DNA from: Mactromeris polynyma
Lineage: Eukaryota > Mollusca > Bivalvia > Venerida > Mactridae
Direction: 5' to 3'
Assembly: GCA_032209605.1 (NCBI GenBank)
Contig: JASFXZ010000053.1
Location: 248,001 to 312,000 of the forward strand
Length of the DNA stretch: 64,000 nt
Part shown: positions 45,137 through 57,327 of the stretch, one piece after another
How positions within the stretch are numbered: position 1 is the first letter of the stretch
Layout: the number at the start of each line of letters is the position of its first letter
The notes under the pieces: generated by a model
Told to the model about the DNA's origin: nothing
The model's input: the letters and a program-made list of their open reading frames with translations, nothing else
Database searches by the model: none
Translations under genes and position numbers: made by a program

Positions 45137-47125
45137 GTTTAAAGCAACGATATTATCATCCATTGTTAGTACGAGAAAACAAGAGATAGCTACACTGAAA
45201 TTATTCAGTTGTTTCTGTACAGAATTGTAAATAGCAAAACAAAACGACGCCATGCGGGAGCGTCGTGATAAGTGTATTCAAAAGGGAATTTTATGCAAAT
45301 CTAAAATAATTAACTTTTGATCTAACATTTGTCTCCTGCATATTTTGCATATGATTGCCAAAACCAAGCAAAAAACATATGGAATGCTTGCAATTTCATT
45401 CTCAATTTATTATCCGATTGAGAGTTAAGCGGGCGTCAAGTTTGTTTTAAAAACTATTTTGTGAATGCGATGTGATTTGAAATAAAACAAATGTGTCGTT
45501 CGTAAATCCCTCGTGTATTTGAAATTGATTTTGTTTTTAATAAATTTACATATTTAATGTAATCACGTCATTCGTTTTAATTCAAAAGCCTTTTATTCAC
45601 TCATGACATGAATAGTTGAAGTACCAAACGATTGGGCAAAACGTTTGATCACTTTTGAATTGATTGTGTGAGTCGACAATAAAATTAAACGAGGAGCTCC
45701 CGATTGCAAACTCTGTCAGAGTTACATGCAATCATAATAATGGTTGTTAGTACATAACTATTTCAGCATCCTCGGTGCCCAGGTTATTCATATCATATAT
45801 GATACCATGGGCAAACTGACTGTAAAAATCTCGTACTCATGAATAATTAATGAGGTGAAATCCAGTCGCTTGATTGGCCGCATGACACACGCCTTATGCC
45901 ATACAGAAATTGCCGAGGAGTTGAGAATGAAATCGCGTTTCTGAGCGATAGTTCTTCACAAAGGAGATTCCTTCTTTTTTTATCGTCCATTTCATTGGTC
46001 GAGAAATGCTTATGAATATTCATGTAAGTTTCGCTAGGCAATTTGCCCAGGGTATCATATATGTTATGAATAGCCTGCATGGGTACCGATGATGCTATTT
46101 CAAATAACTGCTGAAAATAAAATATCCTATGTATTCTATATCTAATACATGCCAAGGACAATCGCTCGTTATATCATGGCGTCTCCTCAAGGAACAAGAA
46201 ATAACACAAGGGACAAACCATCTATTTCAAATCTGGCAACTGAATATATTAGCCTATGTATAACATAATAATAAAGCACATCACGCAACTTCGCAATAAA
46301 CTGTTTGATATACAAAATGTATATACCGTTTTTGCACGAAATTCAATCATTTTATAAGGAGGAAACGCACCAATGAGCGGTACTTCACACACAATCGTTC
46401 CTCCAATCATTACAGGTTTAGTGTCAGCTAATGCCGCTGAGTTGGTTTTTGTACAGTCACCAGGTTATTATTTAGCTTGGATAATGGGACAGCTGAATTA
46501 ATGTGTTTTTACCATATCCAGAAATTATCGACAAATATGTGGCTTCTTGAGATCATTATCTACGTATTTGGTGAGGTAAAACACCGTATATATTTACATG
46601 TATAAAAATGAATGAATGTAATAATCGTGTTGAAATACAACATTGTTATTCTATAACCTGAAGCTAATTATTAGAAACACTTCTGATATTAAAATATCAG
46701 CTCGAACAGCTGAATATTACTGCAGTAACATAGAAAAAACGTATATCGACAAGGAAGAGCACATGTAATCAAAAATGAAAAAAAGAAATCTCTTGGAAAT
46801 CTGGTTCCATTGATTGTTACAAGGAAACAAAAAATGGGGATAATTTAGAAAATATAATACATAAACATATTTTGGAATCAAGTCGTTATTATAAGAATGG
46901 TAACTATGTTTACATGAAAAATTAGAGGGTACAATGTAAATTTAAAAGCGTTGGAATGAAGATTTGTATAAGTGACTTGATGAAAGTCTGAACATTTAAA
47001 TATCAAATACAGTTACTTTAAATATTTTATTTGTTTTACAATTGACAAGTGAACAAGAATATATAACATATGCAGTATGGTTATTATATGAAGAAATGTT
47101 AAAATGTTAGAGGATAAAATGAAGT
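45137..47125. other. Right end of unit B, no gene seen
   Basis: Ortholog of 21741-24246 without the 548 bp foldback element. An open minus-strand frame at 45847-46161 (104 codons) is not maintained in unit A and is not called. Confidence 0.4.
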
Positions 47126-47345
47126 CCATTCAACAACTCTGATATACAACAAGATGCAGCGTAACTGAACAGTAGTATTACCACTACTACCATCCGACCA
47201 TCTTGTGAATGCATACAAGTAGTACGATGATGTACCGTTTTAATAGTCTTGTGGTTTGATAATGTTATTTACAGGGTTTTTCACGATTGAATGTTTGTAT
47301 GATTTGATGTGACGCAATAACTGAATAAAACTAAATTAAATATTT

Positions 47346-49676
47346 CTATCCAAATATTTCTTCAATCGTCAGTTCCCGATCTAGTTTGGCGCCTCGAATA
47401 TATCGACATTTATTCAAATAACTCAATGGTTCGTTTACAGTTTCATTATCACTGTCGTCTAATTCTTCAAGCTTAACTGAACGCTTTTTTTCTGCCAGTG
47501 TAGTGGTTGGTCTCTTTCTGAGTTCCCGAATTGATTTAGCGCGTCGTTGTTGAACGCATTTCATATGTATTACAGCGGATACCATACACAACTTTGCTCC
47601 ATGTTTGTGTCCAGGATGTTCGTCTGCTTCTAATGCCGTCCGATGCTTCTGTTTTACATTTCCGTTGACAGTGTCTTTAAATGGAAAAACAGTGACGTTA
47701 GGTTCCTCATTTTGAATTTTGATGACGTCATGTTTTGTGTCAGAGGAGCTTGTCCGTCTAAGATTTTGTTCTTTAGTTACCGTGGAAACAGCCGTGGCAT
47801 CTGAATGCTTTCTTCTCCAATGTTCTTCATCTCTCATTCTGTTTAAAGAATAGAAAATGTGTGTAGATAATGTAAAACAAGACGAGTAACATAACATTAT
47901 GATTTATGTCAATCAATTAACGGAAACTTTTAACAGACGTGAAGTGCGTGAGTATTTACGGTGTTATCTTACATCCTACTGGTATTGGAATCATCTTTCC
48001 TGCTGAAATTAATACACTGTATCAATCATTGGAAAAAGGAGCTTAGAACTTTCTGAATGTCAGCACATTGAGTTTGAAATACAGTGTGTCAGATTTCTTC
48101 CAGTTTGTTTTATTTATTTTTTAATGGGGCTATAAAACAGAGATAATAGGTAACTACAGGGAACGCCACATACACAAGACAGTGCCTCCCCACGCAGACC
48201 TCCGGAAAACAACAATCCACAAAACATAAGGCACTTAAGTGGATCAAATGGTACAAATATTAAGGAACAGAGGCACAAGGAAGTCACATAAACATCCACA
48301 GTATTGTGGGTAACTGTCCAGCTGTCATGGTGAGAAAAGACCCCCTGCCCCTTCTAGACTATTTTTGGGTATAATCGGACAGCAAGGTAGAGCCAATGTG
48401 TTTCTACAGGCCGACTGGGTAGCTTCTACATAATCATACACATTTTACATCCAGGTGGAATTCGAACCAGGAACGGTGAGGGGCAAGTATTTTGAAGTCA
48501 GTGATCATAACCACTCGGCCACAGAGACCCACGTGGTTACTTAGGTGTCGAATAAGATCCCCAGATAAGTCATTAATACTTGAACGGTTAACTTAGGTAA
48601 ATGTAAACAATATGTCATGCCACAAAGTTTCCATGCGTAAGAGCATTAATATAGCCTAATTGACTTGTGACATCAAGAAATATCTAAAAAAAAGATTTAT
48701 AGTGCGACATAAAAAATTGCCGAGATGTTACGATTGCTGTTCACTCCAGATCCAAAATGGATTTCGGCAAATTCACCAAAATTCAGTGGATTTCGGTAAG
48801 GTAACTTAATCTTTATCGAAAGGTTAACCAATTCCAAAACCATGTTAGTACGGCTGCGCCGAAAAACAGTATTCACTTAACTTCCGTTCAAACAAACAGG
48901 TTGAAGGCATGTTTATTCATACAGTGTATGGTTCTCGAACAATTTATTGTTGAATCAGAACCGCTACAGTAATCTCATAGTTCTAAATTATCCCAGAAGG
49001 GGAAACAATAAAGATGCCAGTGTTGTTAAAATCAGTAGTTATATCCAATGCTTTGCATTAATTGTACAATAAAACATCACTTAAATACCACCTCAAAATA
49101 AAGAACACCATTCTTAAGTCCAATTTCGCTTTTCTCATTATTCAACCTCAAAAATAAGACCACCTCAATAAGAGGACAACTTTTCAAGGGTCTCAAAGGA
49201 AAAGAAAAAAATGTTTACTTGTTGTTCTTCTACCGGCAAATTTTGGGAAGGAGCTAACAGATCGATAAATAAGAATTTTCTGTATTCAACTGTTACGAAA
49301 CAGGAAAATGTTACTAAACAAATTACTGCATGGAAGTGCCAAAACTCGGTCGGGACAAAACACGAACTTTTTTACAGATAATCCAAGTAAAACATTATCA
49401 ACATATAAGATAAACGATACGTTTTAAAATCGTTATTGTAAAATGAATAGTTAAATTACCGCTTAGATTTTTGTTGTGTTAGAACATTTGTTAATATATC
49501 AGCAAGTTTTAGTCGAGTTTTAAAAAAATATGTCGTTTTAAGATTTATTAAGAGCTATTTTACCTCATGTATTCTCGTCTTGTGCTTTTACTTGATGGGA
49601 CAGTTTTCAATAATTCCCTCGTAACGTCACCATGTTTTCCACTATACATCAATGAAAAGCTGTCCCTATCCGACAT
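47346..49676 (-). CDS. Three-exon gene, about 211 residues, unknown function
   Basis: Minus strand; join of exon 1 (49676-49564), exon 2 (48002-47973) and exon 3 (47838-47346). Exon 1 starts ATG and ends ATGAG before GTAAAA; exon 2 lies between TTTCAG and GTAAGA; exon 3 follows TTTAAACAG and ends in TAG. Reading phase is consistent across both introns (1561 and 134 bp), which is strong evidence for a real gene. The product is hydrophilic and basic with likely disordered parts: N-terminal MSDRDSFSLMYSGKHGDVTR, a middle with MRDEEHWRRKHSD, a basic stretch RRAKSIRELRKRP, then acidic KLEELDDSDNETVNE and C-terminal DRELTIEEIFG. There is no signal peptide, membrane span or domain I recognise. A TATA-like TATAAAG lies at 49744-49738, but promoter use is inference. 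Intron 1 carries a SINE and a family X fragment. Confidence 0.75.
47973..48002 (-). CDS. 30 nt micro-exon with tandem NAGNAG acceptor
   Basis: Exon 2 of the gene at 47346-49676. The acceptor reads TTTCAGCAG, so splicing at the first or second AG gives 30 or 27 nt. Both keep frame: the junction residues become S-R-K-D-D or R-K-D-D. The donor is GAT|GTAAGA. The exon adds RKDDSNTSR. Confidence 0.65.
48135..48210 (-). mobile_element. Family X 3' end, minus strand
   Basis: On the minus strand GGAGGTCTGCGTGGGGAGGC and GGCGTTCCCTGTAGTTACC, matching the ends at 4203 and 50275. Sits in intron 1 of the unknown gene; further family X-like sequence extends to about 48295. Confidence 0.7.
48300..48537 (-). 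mobile_element. Bivalve-type tRNA-derived SINE
   Basis: On the minus strand the head reads CTGTGGCCGAGTGGTTATGA (A box of Ser/Leu-type tRNAs), then CTGACTTCAAAATACTTGCC, then the B box GGTTCGAATTC. The body has GTAGAAGCTACCCAGTCGG and TTGGCTCTACCTTG, and the 3' part has GGGGGTCTTTTCTCACCATG and AGCTGGACAGTTACC. These blocks match the common bivalve SINE I know from oysters and mussels. It lies inside intron 1 of the unknown gene in the same transcriptional direction. Confidence 0.8.
48725..48885 (+). repeat. Dispersed repeat shared with 52790-53035
   Basis: CCAGATCCAAAATGGATTTC, TCGAAAGGTTAACCAAT and CATGTTAGTACGGCTGCGCC match, in inverted orientation, sequence at 53035-52800. About 100 bp present in the other copy is missing here. 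Class unknown. Confidence 0.6.
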
Positions 49677-49934
49677 TTTAATGTCCAATTCAATCAAGTT
49701 GTTTTAACTGTATATGATTTCTTGTTTACGCTAAAATCTTTATATCATTAATCTGGACCAAATTGTACGGTCAATGTATTTTAAACAACGTCAAATGTGA
49801 TAAACCTTTAATCTTCCACCGAGGAATAAGGATTAGTAAACTTGTTAAACTATGTATTGATTTGATTTAAGCATGTCATGTCAAAGTATTTTCATCTAGG
49901 TGTGTGTAGACTGGAATGTGATCTCCGGAAAATA

Positions 49935-50345
49935 TCACCTTTGTATTTTTACTGACAGTACCAAGGCTGTTATTTCGCTGTATGGTTATTATTTATTTTA
50001 GCGTTTTGAATGTATATTATATTTCCCTTTCCCCTGTGCAATTATTTCACTTTATATAGTGTTCATGTTATTGTCTGCCCAGTTTCGGCCTATTGTTGAC
50101 AGCTGTCTTGACTTGTCCTGTGATATTTTCCATTCATTAATTTCCTCCATTCACTGTCCTCTTTGATTCCCCTAGTTATTCCTTATGATCGACCAGACCG
50201 TTATTTGCGCCTCTGTTATTTTACGTATGTACCATTTAACCTCATCAAGTGCCTTATGCTTTATGGGTTCTTGTTTTCCCGGAGGTCTGTAGTGAGAGGC
50301 ACTGTCTTATGTATGTGGCGTTCCCTGTAGCAACTTTTTCTCTAT
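49935..50345 (+). mobile_element. Fuller copy of dispersed repeat family X
   Basis: Starts TTTTTACTGACAGTACCAAG and ends GGCGTTCCCTGTAGCAACTT. It matches the reverse complement of 19060-19375 through most of its length, with TGTCTTGACTTGTCCTGTGA and CTAGTTATTCCTTATG in common. No intact ORF. Confidence 0.7.
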
Positions 50346-50355
50346 TTTTCTATAG

Positions 50356-50542
50356 TGGACAATTACGTGCTGCAGACATCAAAGACAACATAACCGAGAG
50401 ATCATTCCGTCTGTACAGTAAACAGCAACATTTATATCGTACGCCACAAGTATATTTGAAAGTTATTCAATTTTACAGACGTAAACTTGAATTTGACAGA
50501 TACTTGAAGCACACGCACATTGTGCTAAAACCTCTGCCATGA
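50356..50542 (+). CDS. Possible terminal exon, unknown product
   Basis: After a pyrimidine-rich CTCTATTTTTCTATAG, 62 codons stay open to TGA. The translation looks protein-like and basic (for example RSFRLYSKQQHLYRTPQVYL then IQFYRRKLEFDRYLKH). No partner exon or domain is recognised, and it starts directly after a family X repeat, so it could also be chance. Confidence 0.3.
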
Positions 50543-50779
50543 AGGTTGTGTAAATATCGTATTTTAAATAAGCCGAAAAATGACATATAGTGTCATGAAG
50601 AACCTTCATCGTAGTTTGGGAATATGTCCATCCTGTCTGGCAATAATTCGACATATTGGACACGCATTATACCAAGAAAAACGAAAGCAACGTCGTCACG
50701 TGGTGTCACCGGTGCTAGGGATGGGCATATTGTATGCGGTATATAACTGTTCTCCAATGACTATCAGGAACAGGTTTGA

Positions 50780-51018
50780 GCCTTATTCAAAAAGCATTTA
50801 AAACTCAGACTCGGACTAAAATGTTGAATGTTATTTTTGCTCCTGCGTTATTATAACAGTATAGATTTTAATAAAAACTGGTAAAAGCCAAGAGTGAGTA
50901 ACAACGGATATTTTGAAAAATTATTTCGTTTACATTTAATGAAAACGAAATGCTGGTAATTAAAACTTTTGCAAAGCCAAAGTCTGAGTTTTAGTCTTAA
51001 AATGTTTGTGAATAAGGC
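50780..51018. mobile_element. MITE, GCCTTATTCAAAAACATT family, right flank
   Basis: Left end GCCTTATTCAAAAAGCATTT and right end AAATGTTTGTGAATAAGGC are inverted. CTCAGACTCGGACT pairs with AAAGTCTGAGTTTTAGTC just inside. 239 bp, no ORF. Confidence 0.8.
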
Positions 51019-52006
51019 CCGGGATTATAACGGATACTGACACTCGGTGCTTAAATCTCATATCACACAAATTACTCTTATCAGTCTGATAGTGAAATGA
51101 GTGCTGAATATTCTGTTTTGGTTAATTTTCCTTGAGATGTTAGTGTGGTTATGTGGTATGGGAGACTTAAGAGAAATGGAAACCAATAAAAATGTGCGTG
51201 GTAAAAAACAATCCTAAAAGCTGAAGGTTTTTTACGACTTTTATCTGGAATATGTTTCCTTATTGTGGAAACGCAATAAAATGTGGATATTATCGTCTGT
51301 TTTTCAACAAATGCAGACGCTCGATTGCTTCCGCGTTCTTTTAAACTTTGGTAACGCTTCCTTTGCTTTTATGAAAACTCAAAAACAGCGAAATGTATTG
51401 AAAATGCTCTTGTGAAATTTAAAAGGTTTCTGGCTCATCTGAACATGATATGTTTAATGGACTTCATCCAGTAATGCTCTTTCATAGTCTAAAACATCAT
51501 TCATAAGAACCATTTCCATGTATAACGGTTTAAAACAATCTTGTTTAATCATATTACTAAAAGACAAAACTAGTAAAAAACACCTGCTTGTTAAAAAACT
51601 GATACCTTCTTTTAATTTTATGATAATGCAAATGTCTTTTTTCGTCAAATACAGAGAAATACATTATGAATGTATTCTGTGATAATGCATATTTATTGAA
51701 GTTTTAACTAGGTAACATATATTTTTCATGATTGTTTAGATAAACAAATGAACAAAACATTAATTTAGCATAATATTTCGTTTAACGTTCTGTGTTTAAT
51801 TATACAGAGCATGTAATAAATTTTTCATCCGGACTGAACACTGCATACACGTGTTTATATATTTGCCAAGTAATTTTAAGTTTGCTCATATCGATCAATT
51901 TAAGGTCCAGAATGATAAACAGTTATTCAATATTAATTATCAATTTATATTATCATAATTATCAATTGGGTATTTTGTCTCAAAGTGAGATTTTGTGCTT
52001 GGAACA
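51019..52006. other. Intergenic, nothing recognised
   Basis: AT-rich DNA without a convincing exon or repeat boundary. Confidence 0.4.
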
Positions 52007-52360
52007 GGGGTAGTATTCACGAAACATCTTAATGTTTACCTTTGGTTTACCTTAAGATTGTCCTTATCCTTATTGTATTTTTCTTAGTTTAGGATATGGA
52101 AATCCTTAACCTTTAAATTTTCATCAGTTCCACTTCATGATTGCCATAGCAAAGGAAAGTCTTAACTTTAAGGAAAATAATAAGTTCATCTAACTAAAGG
52201 AAAATGGACGCAACCTTATATTTCAAGGAAAATATTTACGACATTTAATGAATATTACTTAAGTGTTTTCTAAATATTTAAGGAAAAACTTGTGGACATT
52301 CAGGAAAATATTACTGCTAAGGAAAATCTTAACCTTAAGATGTTTCGGGAATTCCACCCA
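52007..52360. mobile_element. Foldback MITE with AAGGAAAATCTTAA lattice
   Basis: Left end GGGGTAGTATTCACGAAACA and right end TGTTTCGGGAATTCCACCCA are inverted, continuing into ATCTTAA and TTAAGAT. The 300 bp interior is dominated by AAGGAAAA, TTAAGG, CCTTAA and CCTTTA words in both orientations. No ORF. The sequence at 460-575 uses similar words. Confidence 0.75.
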
Positions 52361-52552
52361 TCAATTGTTTCATATCGATGTTTGCTGTATTAATATGCTC
52401 GCCCGCATAACATATGCCGCATTTGAAACAAATTGCATGCACGTAATAAGAAAACCGTCTATCGGGAAAACAGTATGGTACATTTCCAAAACCATGCTCG
52501 TCTCGTGTATTTTTCAATACTTGCTAGATCATCCGCATTCCTGCACTAACTG

Positions 52553-52840
52553 TTATAGCTGAGACAAATATAATATTGCAGGAATAACAAATGTGCCATG
52601 TCTGTTCACAACATGTTGTTTATTCAGAAAGCCTAATATGAAAGCATCTGCCAAACTTGCAATGGCGAATATTCTCTTTTTGTTCCATGACATATTACTT
52701 TTTGAAGCGACCAAAGCAATGACAACTTGACAATAAGAACTACTGATGTGCATGTCTTGCACGATCACATACATCATGAATGGGTATGGTGTTTGTAATT
52801 TTCGGCGCAGCCGTACTAACATGGTTTTTTCTATTTGCAT
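52553..52840 (-). CDS. ORF of 95 codons, uncertain
   Basis: ATG at 52840 with a second at 52822, open to TAA. Contains MLVRLRRKLQTPYPFMMYVI and IFAIASLADAFILGFLNKQH, with a hydrophobic centre. No domain is recognised. Its 5' end overlaps a dispersed repeat (48725-48885 relative), and another open stretch (52873-53061, with DPKWISENSLKFSVFWYG) lies just upstream on the same strand, separated by a stop. This may be a decayed mobile-element protein. Confidence 0.25.
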   Translation of the reverse strand: MQIEKTMLVRLRRKLQTPYPFMMYVIVQDMHISSSYCQVVIALVASKSNMSWNKKRIFAIASLADAFILGFLNKQHVVNRHGTFVIPAILYLSQL

Positions 52841-53117
52841 ATCGGTATTGTGTAAACCAATCCAATCTTACGTTAACCACAAAAAGGCAATTTCTCTTCA
52901 ACTGAACAACGTGTGTAACCTTGACGCGGATTGATTAACATTTCGATAAAGGGTACGTTACCGTACCAAAATACACTGAATTTCAGTGAATTTTCCGAAA
53001 TCCATTTTGGATCTGGAATGACCTGCATGACCTTCAAATAACGCCGACCATCTTTTTTCAAGGTATTTCGAAATCGAAGAGGATAATAATTCTCGAAGCA
53101 TCTGTTTTAGTTTTTAC

Positions 53118-53481
53118 TAGGGATGTCAATAATCGGTTATTTTGCTAACCGTTTAATCTTCCGAACGGTTAACCGGTTAACCGAACATGACATTAGGTTC
53201 GTGTTTAGTATTTTGTCGTATATATTTCTACCATGACACCGGTAAACTAGACCTATATTCTGACGGATATATAGTTCAAATAGTGTTTTATTTCTGATAA
53301 ATACTGAACATAAACCATAAAAAGAAATATCAATCATTTCAATTAATTTTAAGAAAACATCATTTTTTATTTTAAAAAAAAATTCAAAAATGAAAAGTAG
53401 ATGTTTAATTTAAACGAATAACCAATTAGTGATTTTACTAACCGATAACCGCATGTTTGAACGGTTAATGGTTAGCCCCTA
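53118..53481. mobile_element. hAT-type MITE with perfect 8 bp target duplication
   Basis: The element begins TAGGGATGTC and ends GCCCCTA, and is flanked by GTTTTTAC at 53110-53117 and 53482-53489. An 8 bp target duplication with short TAGGG-type ends is the signature of hAT transposons. The interior has ACCGGTTAACCG-type palindromic words near both ends and no transposase ORF. Confidence 0.85.
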
Positions 53482-53489
53482 GTTTTTAC

Positions 53490-54454
53490 TAATGTAAAAC
53501 TATGAAATATTGTACTTTTTCCTGTTTATGTAAGAAACTTTGACAAAGCGTGTCGATATAAGCTTGGAATTCAAAACTCATTTTTGAAATAATTCGAAAT
53601 TATTATTGGATCAGTCAGGAATATTTTTCAGACAAACACTACCGACGTTAAATCCGCTGAGTTATATGTTTCAATCCCCTGTAAATATCTTATTATAAAA
53701 TCTTATATCAGATATATTTAAAAAATGACACTTTCTCTTCAATCAACCGTATCTCTTATGCCATAATCAAGCCTAAGTAGCATAAACTCGGTGAACATTT
53801 TGTAACATAACACAATCATACATTGCCATACACGTCATAATGACACTTGAAGAGAGCTTAATTTTATAGTCTTGTCATTTAAACCGATTTCTACTTTTGC
53901 AATTGTATTGTATCGACAAATAATTGCGTTGATGCGTTTCACAAAGAAATTTCTGTAAGAAACAAAATATGGTTTGATGTTAAGAATTCATGATGTAATA
54001 ATGTTAAATCAATGTTCTAGTCCTACAAATATGTAGCTCTATTTCTATCTCTGTTGGTAACTATTGCAAACTGATACTCTTCTAGTACAAAACAAGTTTC
54101 GACAATAAAAGAGAAATTCACATAAATATCAAATATATATGTGTTCTGCTATATTTTTCTGTCAATTAGCGTAAGACTTTGACAAAAATCTTACAAAACT
54201 CTGTATTTATGACTTTTTCAAAATAAATCCCTCATAGCAAAAAAACATTACTCGACAGTAAATTGGGTTAATCACATAAAAACTCCGTTTTATATGTTTT
54301 TTTCTCTACGTTTTCTGTCAGTAAGCACGATACCTTGAAGAAAATCTGACTGTTAAAGTAATAGTATGCTCATATTGTGTTCATTTGTCACAATTATAAC
54401 ATTTCAAAACAGCTTCCAGTTACTTGTGTGATTCTAGGTTGAAATAAACCATGT
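53490..54454. other. Intergenic, nothing recognised
   Basis: AT-rich DNA before the 41 bp array. No exon supported. Confidence 0.4.
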
Positions 54455-56210
54455 GCTCTCCGTAACCTTTGTTTCTATGTAAATATGTTCTCTTGTATTC
54501 TCCGTTACCTGTGTGTTTCTAGGTTGTAATATAACATGTACACTCCGTTACCTGTGTTTCTAGGTTGTAAAATACCATGTACACGCCGTAACCTGTGTTT
54601 CTAGGTTGTAATATACCATGTACACGCCGATACCTGTGTTTCTAGGTTGTAATATACCATGTACACTCCGTTACCTGTGTTTCTAGGTTGTAATATACCA
54701 TGTACACGCCGATACCTGTGTTTCTAGGTTGTAATATACCATGTACACGCCGTTACCTGTGTTTCTAGGTTGTAATATACCATGTACACGCCGTTACCTG
54801 TGTTTCTAGGTTGTTATATACCATGTACACGCCGTTACCTGTGTTTCTAGGTTGTTATATACCATGTACACGCCGATACCTGTGTTCTTAAGTTGTAATA
54901 TACCATGTACACGCCGATACCTGTGTTCTTAAGTTGTAATATACCATGTACACGCCGATACCTGTGTTTCTAGGTTGTAATATACCATGTACACGCCGAT
55001 ACCTGTGTTTCTAAGTTGTAATATACCATGTACATTCCGTTACCTGTGTTTCGATGCAGTAACATACCATGTACACAACGATTACTGTGTGTCGATGTAG
55101 TAACATACCATGTACACTCCGTTACCTGTGTTTATAGGTTGTAATATACCGTGTTCACTCCGTTACCTGCGTGTCGATGTAGTAACATACCATGTACACA
55201 ACGATACATGTATGTCGATGTAGTAACATGCCATGTACACTCCGTTACCTGTATGTCGATGTAGTAACATACCATGTACACAACGTTACCTGTGTGTCGA
55301 TGTAGTAACATATCATGTACACAACGTTACCTGTGTTTCTTGGTTGTAATATACCATGTACTCTCCGTTACCTGTGTTTCTATGTAGTAAATACCATGCA
55401 CACATCGTTACCTGTGTTTCTATCTAGTAATATACTCTTACACTCTCCGTTACCTTTTTTTCTATGTAATATACCATATTCACTCCGTTACATGTGTTTC
55501 TATGTAGTAACATATCATGTACACTGCGTTACCTGTGTTTCTATGAAGTTATATACTCTTACACTCTCCGTTACCTTTGTCTATGTTATAATATAACATA
55601 TACACTCTGTTACCTGTGTTTATATGTAGTAACATACCCTGTACATTCCGCTACCTTTGTTTATGAGTAGTATTATACCATGTACACTCCGTTACCTTTG
55701 TTTCTGAGTAGTAATATACCATGTACACTCCGTTACCTTTGTTTCTGAGTAGTATTATACCATGTACACTCCGTTACTTTTGTTTCTAAGTAGTAATATA
55801 CCCTGTACACTCCGTTACCTTTGTTTGTCAGTAGTAATGTACCATGTACTCTCCGTTACCTTTGTTTCTAAGTAGTATTATACCATGTACACTCCGTTAC
55901 CTTTGTTTCTGAGTAGTAATATACCCTGTACACTCCGTTACGTTAGCTTCTACGTAGTTATATACCCTGTACACTCCGTTACGTTAGCTTCTAAGTAGTA
56001 ATATACCCTGTACACTCTGTTTCGTTAGCTTCTACGTAGTATATACACATTGTACATTCCGTTAATTTTGTTTCTGTGCAGTATATATAACTTATACTCT
56101 ATGTTACCTTTGTTACTGGGTAATGATATATATTATACAACAATCACCTTTGTTTCTACGTAGAAAATTAGTAATATACTCTGTACATTCCGTTACCTTT
56201 GTTTCGAAGT
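54455..56210. repeat. 41 bp minisatellite, about 42 units
   Basis: Unit is roughly GTAATATACCATGTACACGC followed by CGTTACCTGTGTTTCTAGGTT. The last third of the unit changes along the array: CTAGGTTG (to about 55020), CGATGTAGTAAC (about 55050-55320), CTATGTAGTAA (to about 55640), CTGAGTAGTAAT (to about 55930), then TTAGCTTCTACGTAGT. Neighbouring units resemble each other most. The frame is not coding. Confidence 0.95.
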
Positions 56211-57327
56211 ACTATAAGTATACTTACAGCTCAATTAAGTAAGTAAATAGTTACAATATATAACTTTCGTTCACAATAACGCGATGCATCAACACAGGTA
56301 CACGTGTACTCAACCGTGTTCAATCCTCTTAGTATTAAGGATTAACATGTGGTAAAGAATCAATCGAGATATAATCATATAAGTCCCGTCAACAAAAGTG
56401 TTAAATAATAGGACTAATCTTATCGCATGGCTTCTCAAATACTTAAAATTTAATACTTCTGTACGTGTTATTTTCTAGCTCATTGCGCTCGTTCGAAAAT
56501 AAACTATTTCGTTCAAGACATTCCTCTAAAATAAACAACAATGACAGATATATTTGTCAAGTTAGAATAGCCTGGACGCTCTGTCACCGCTCCGATAAAC
56601 AAAAGTTGTTTATGACCTGGCCAAACACAAAGCTTTGTCGCCAAATCTTATACAGAAACTTAGTATGCAGTGGAGAAAATTTCAATAATCGTATACTTCC
56701 AATTCTATCCACTTGTCTTTTACATGCACACTGTTATCTTTCATATACTGCATATTACACGACAATTTAGACAAATAGATATGTTTAAACAAAACTCAAA
56801 ACCGTAGTTACGTATTCTCTCTGTTCTACACCAAAAAGTTTAATACAGAAAGAAAAAAAAATCTACTTGATTTATATAGTTCCTTAAGTTTGTTTTGTAC
56901 GACACGGAAGTGTGATCCATATTATGTTTACGAAATATTTTGGTGCGTTGTTAGATAGCAGTACCACTTTTTTATTTTAGAATCGTATAATACATAATAT
57001 GTTGGTACAATTAATCAGTTAATACATATAATGAGCAATTACATGCTCCTGTATTCATAAACTATTTTACCTGCTCTTTCTGAACATTATTTGTGCGTCA
57101 GTTCATATTTTCCTTCGTAATTGATAGCTTGCGCACATTTAATTTAAGGAATCTGATCTACGCCAGGCTTATGGCAATCTTAAAAGCTCTCCTCTGACAC
57201 CACAGGTAAGAATTGAACTACAGTACAAATGATCATTATGTGGTCATCAACAAACTTTGCTAACCCGACTTGTTTGTTTTGCGTATTACGCCATTCCTCA
57301 ACAGTAATTCAGTTACATGTATGTACG
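56211..57327. other. Intergenic between minisatellites, no gene supported
   Basis: An open plus-strand frame at 56465-56770 has no ATG near its start and no splice or domain support, so it is not called. Confidence 0.4.

Larger units (their letters stand above)
24247..47125. repeat. Tandem segmental duplication, unit B (22.9 kb)
   Basis: Second copy, same orientation. It starts CAAGCGTGACGTAG as unit A does and ends GAAGT at 47125, after which the sequence is new (CCATTCAACAACTC). It is longer than unit A mainly through a 1.97 kb insertion (42086-44055), a longer and restructured minisatellite, the extra left part of the GC-rich element (38741-39370), and insertions at 25134-25384 and 31421-31651. 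It lacks the unit A insertions at 9940-10724 and 22994-23541. Confidence 0.93.
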
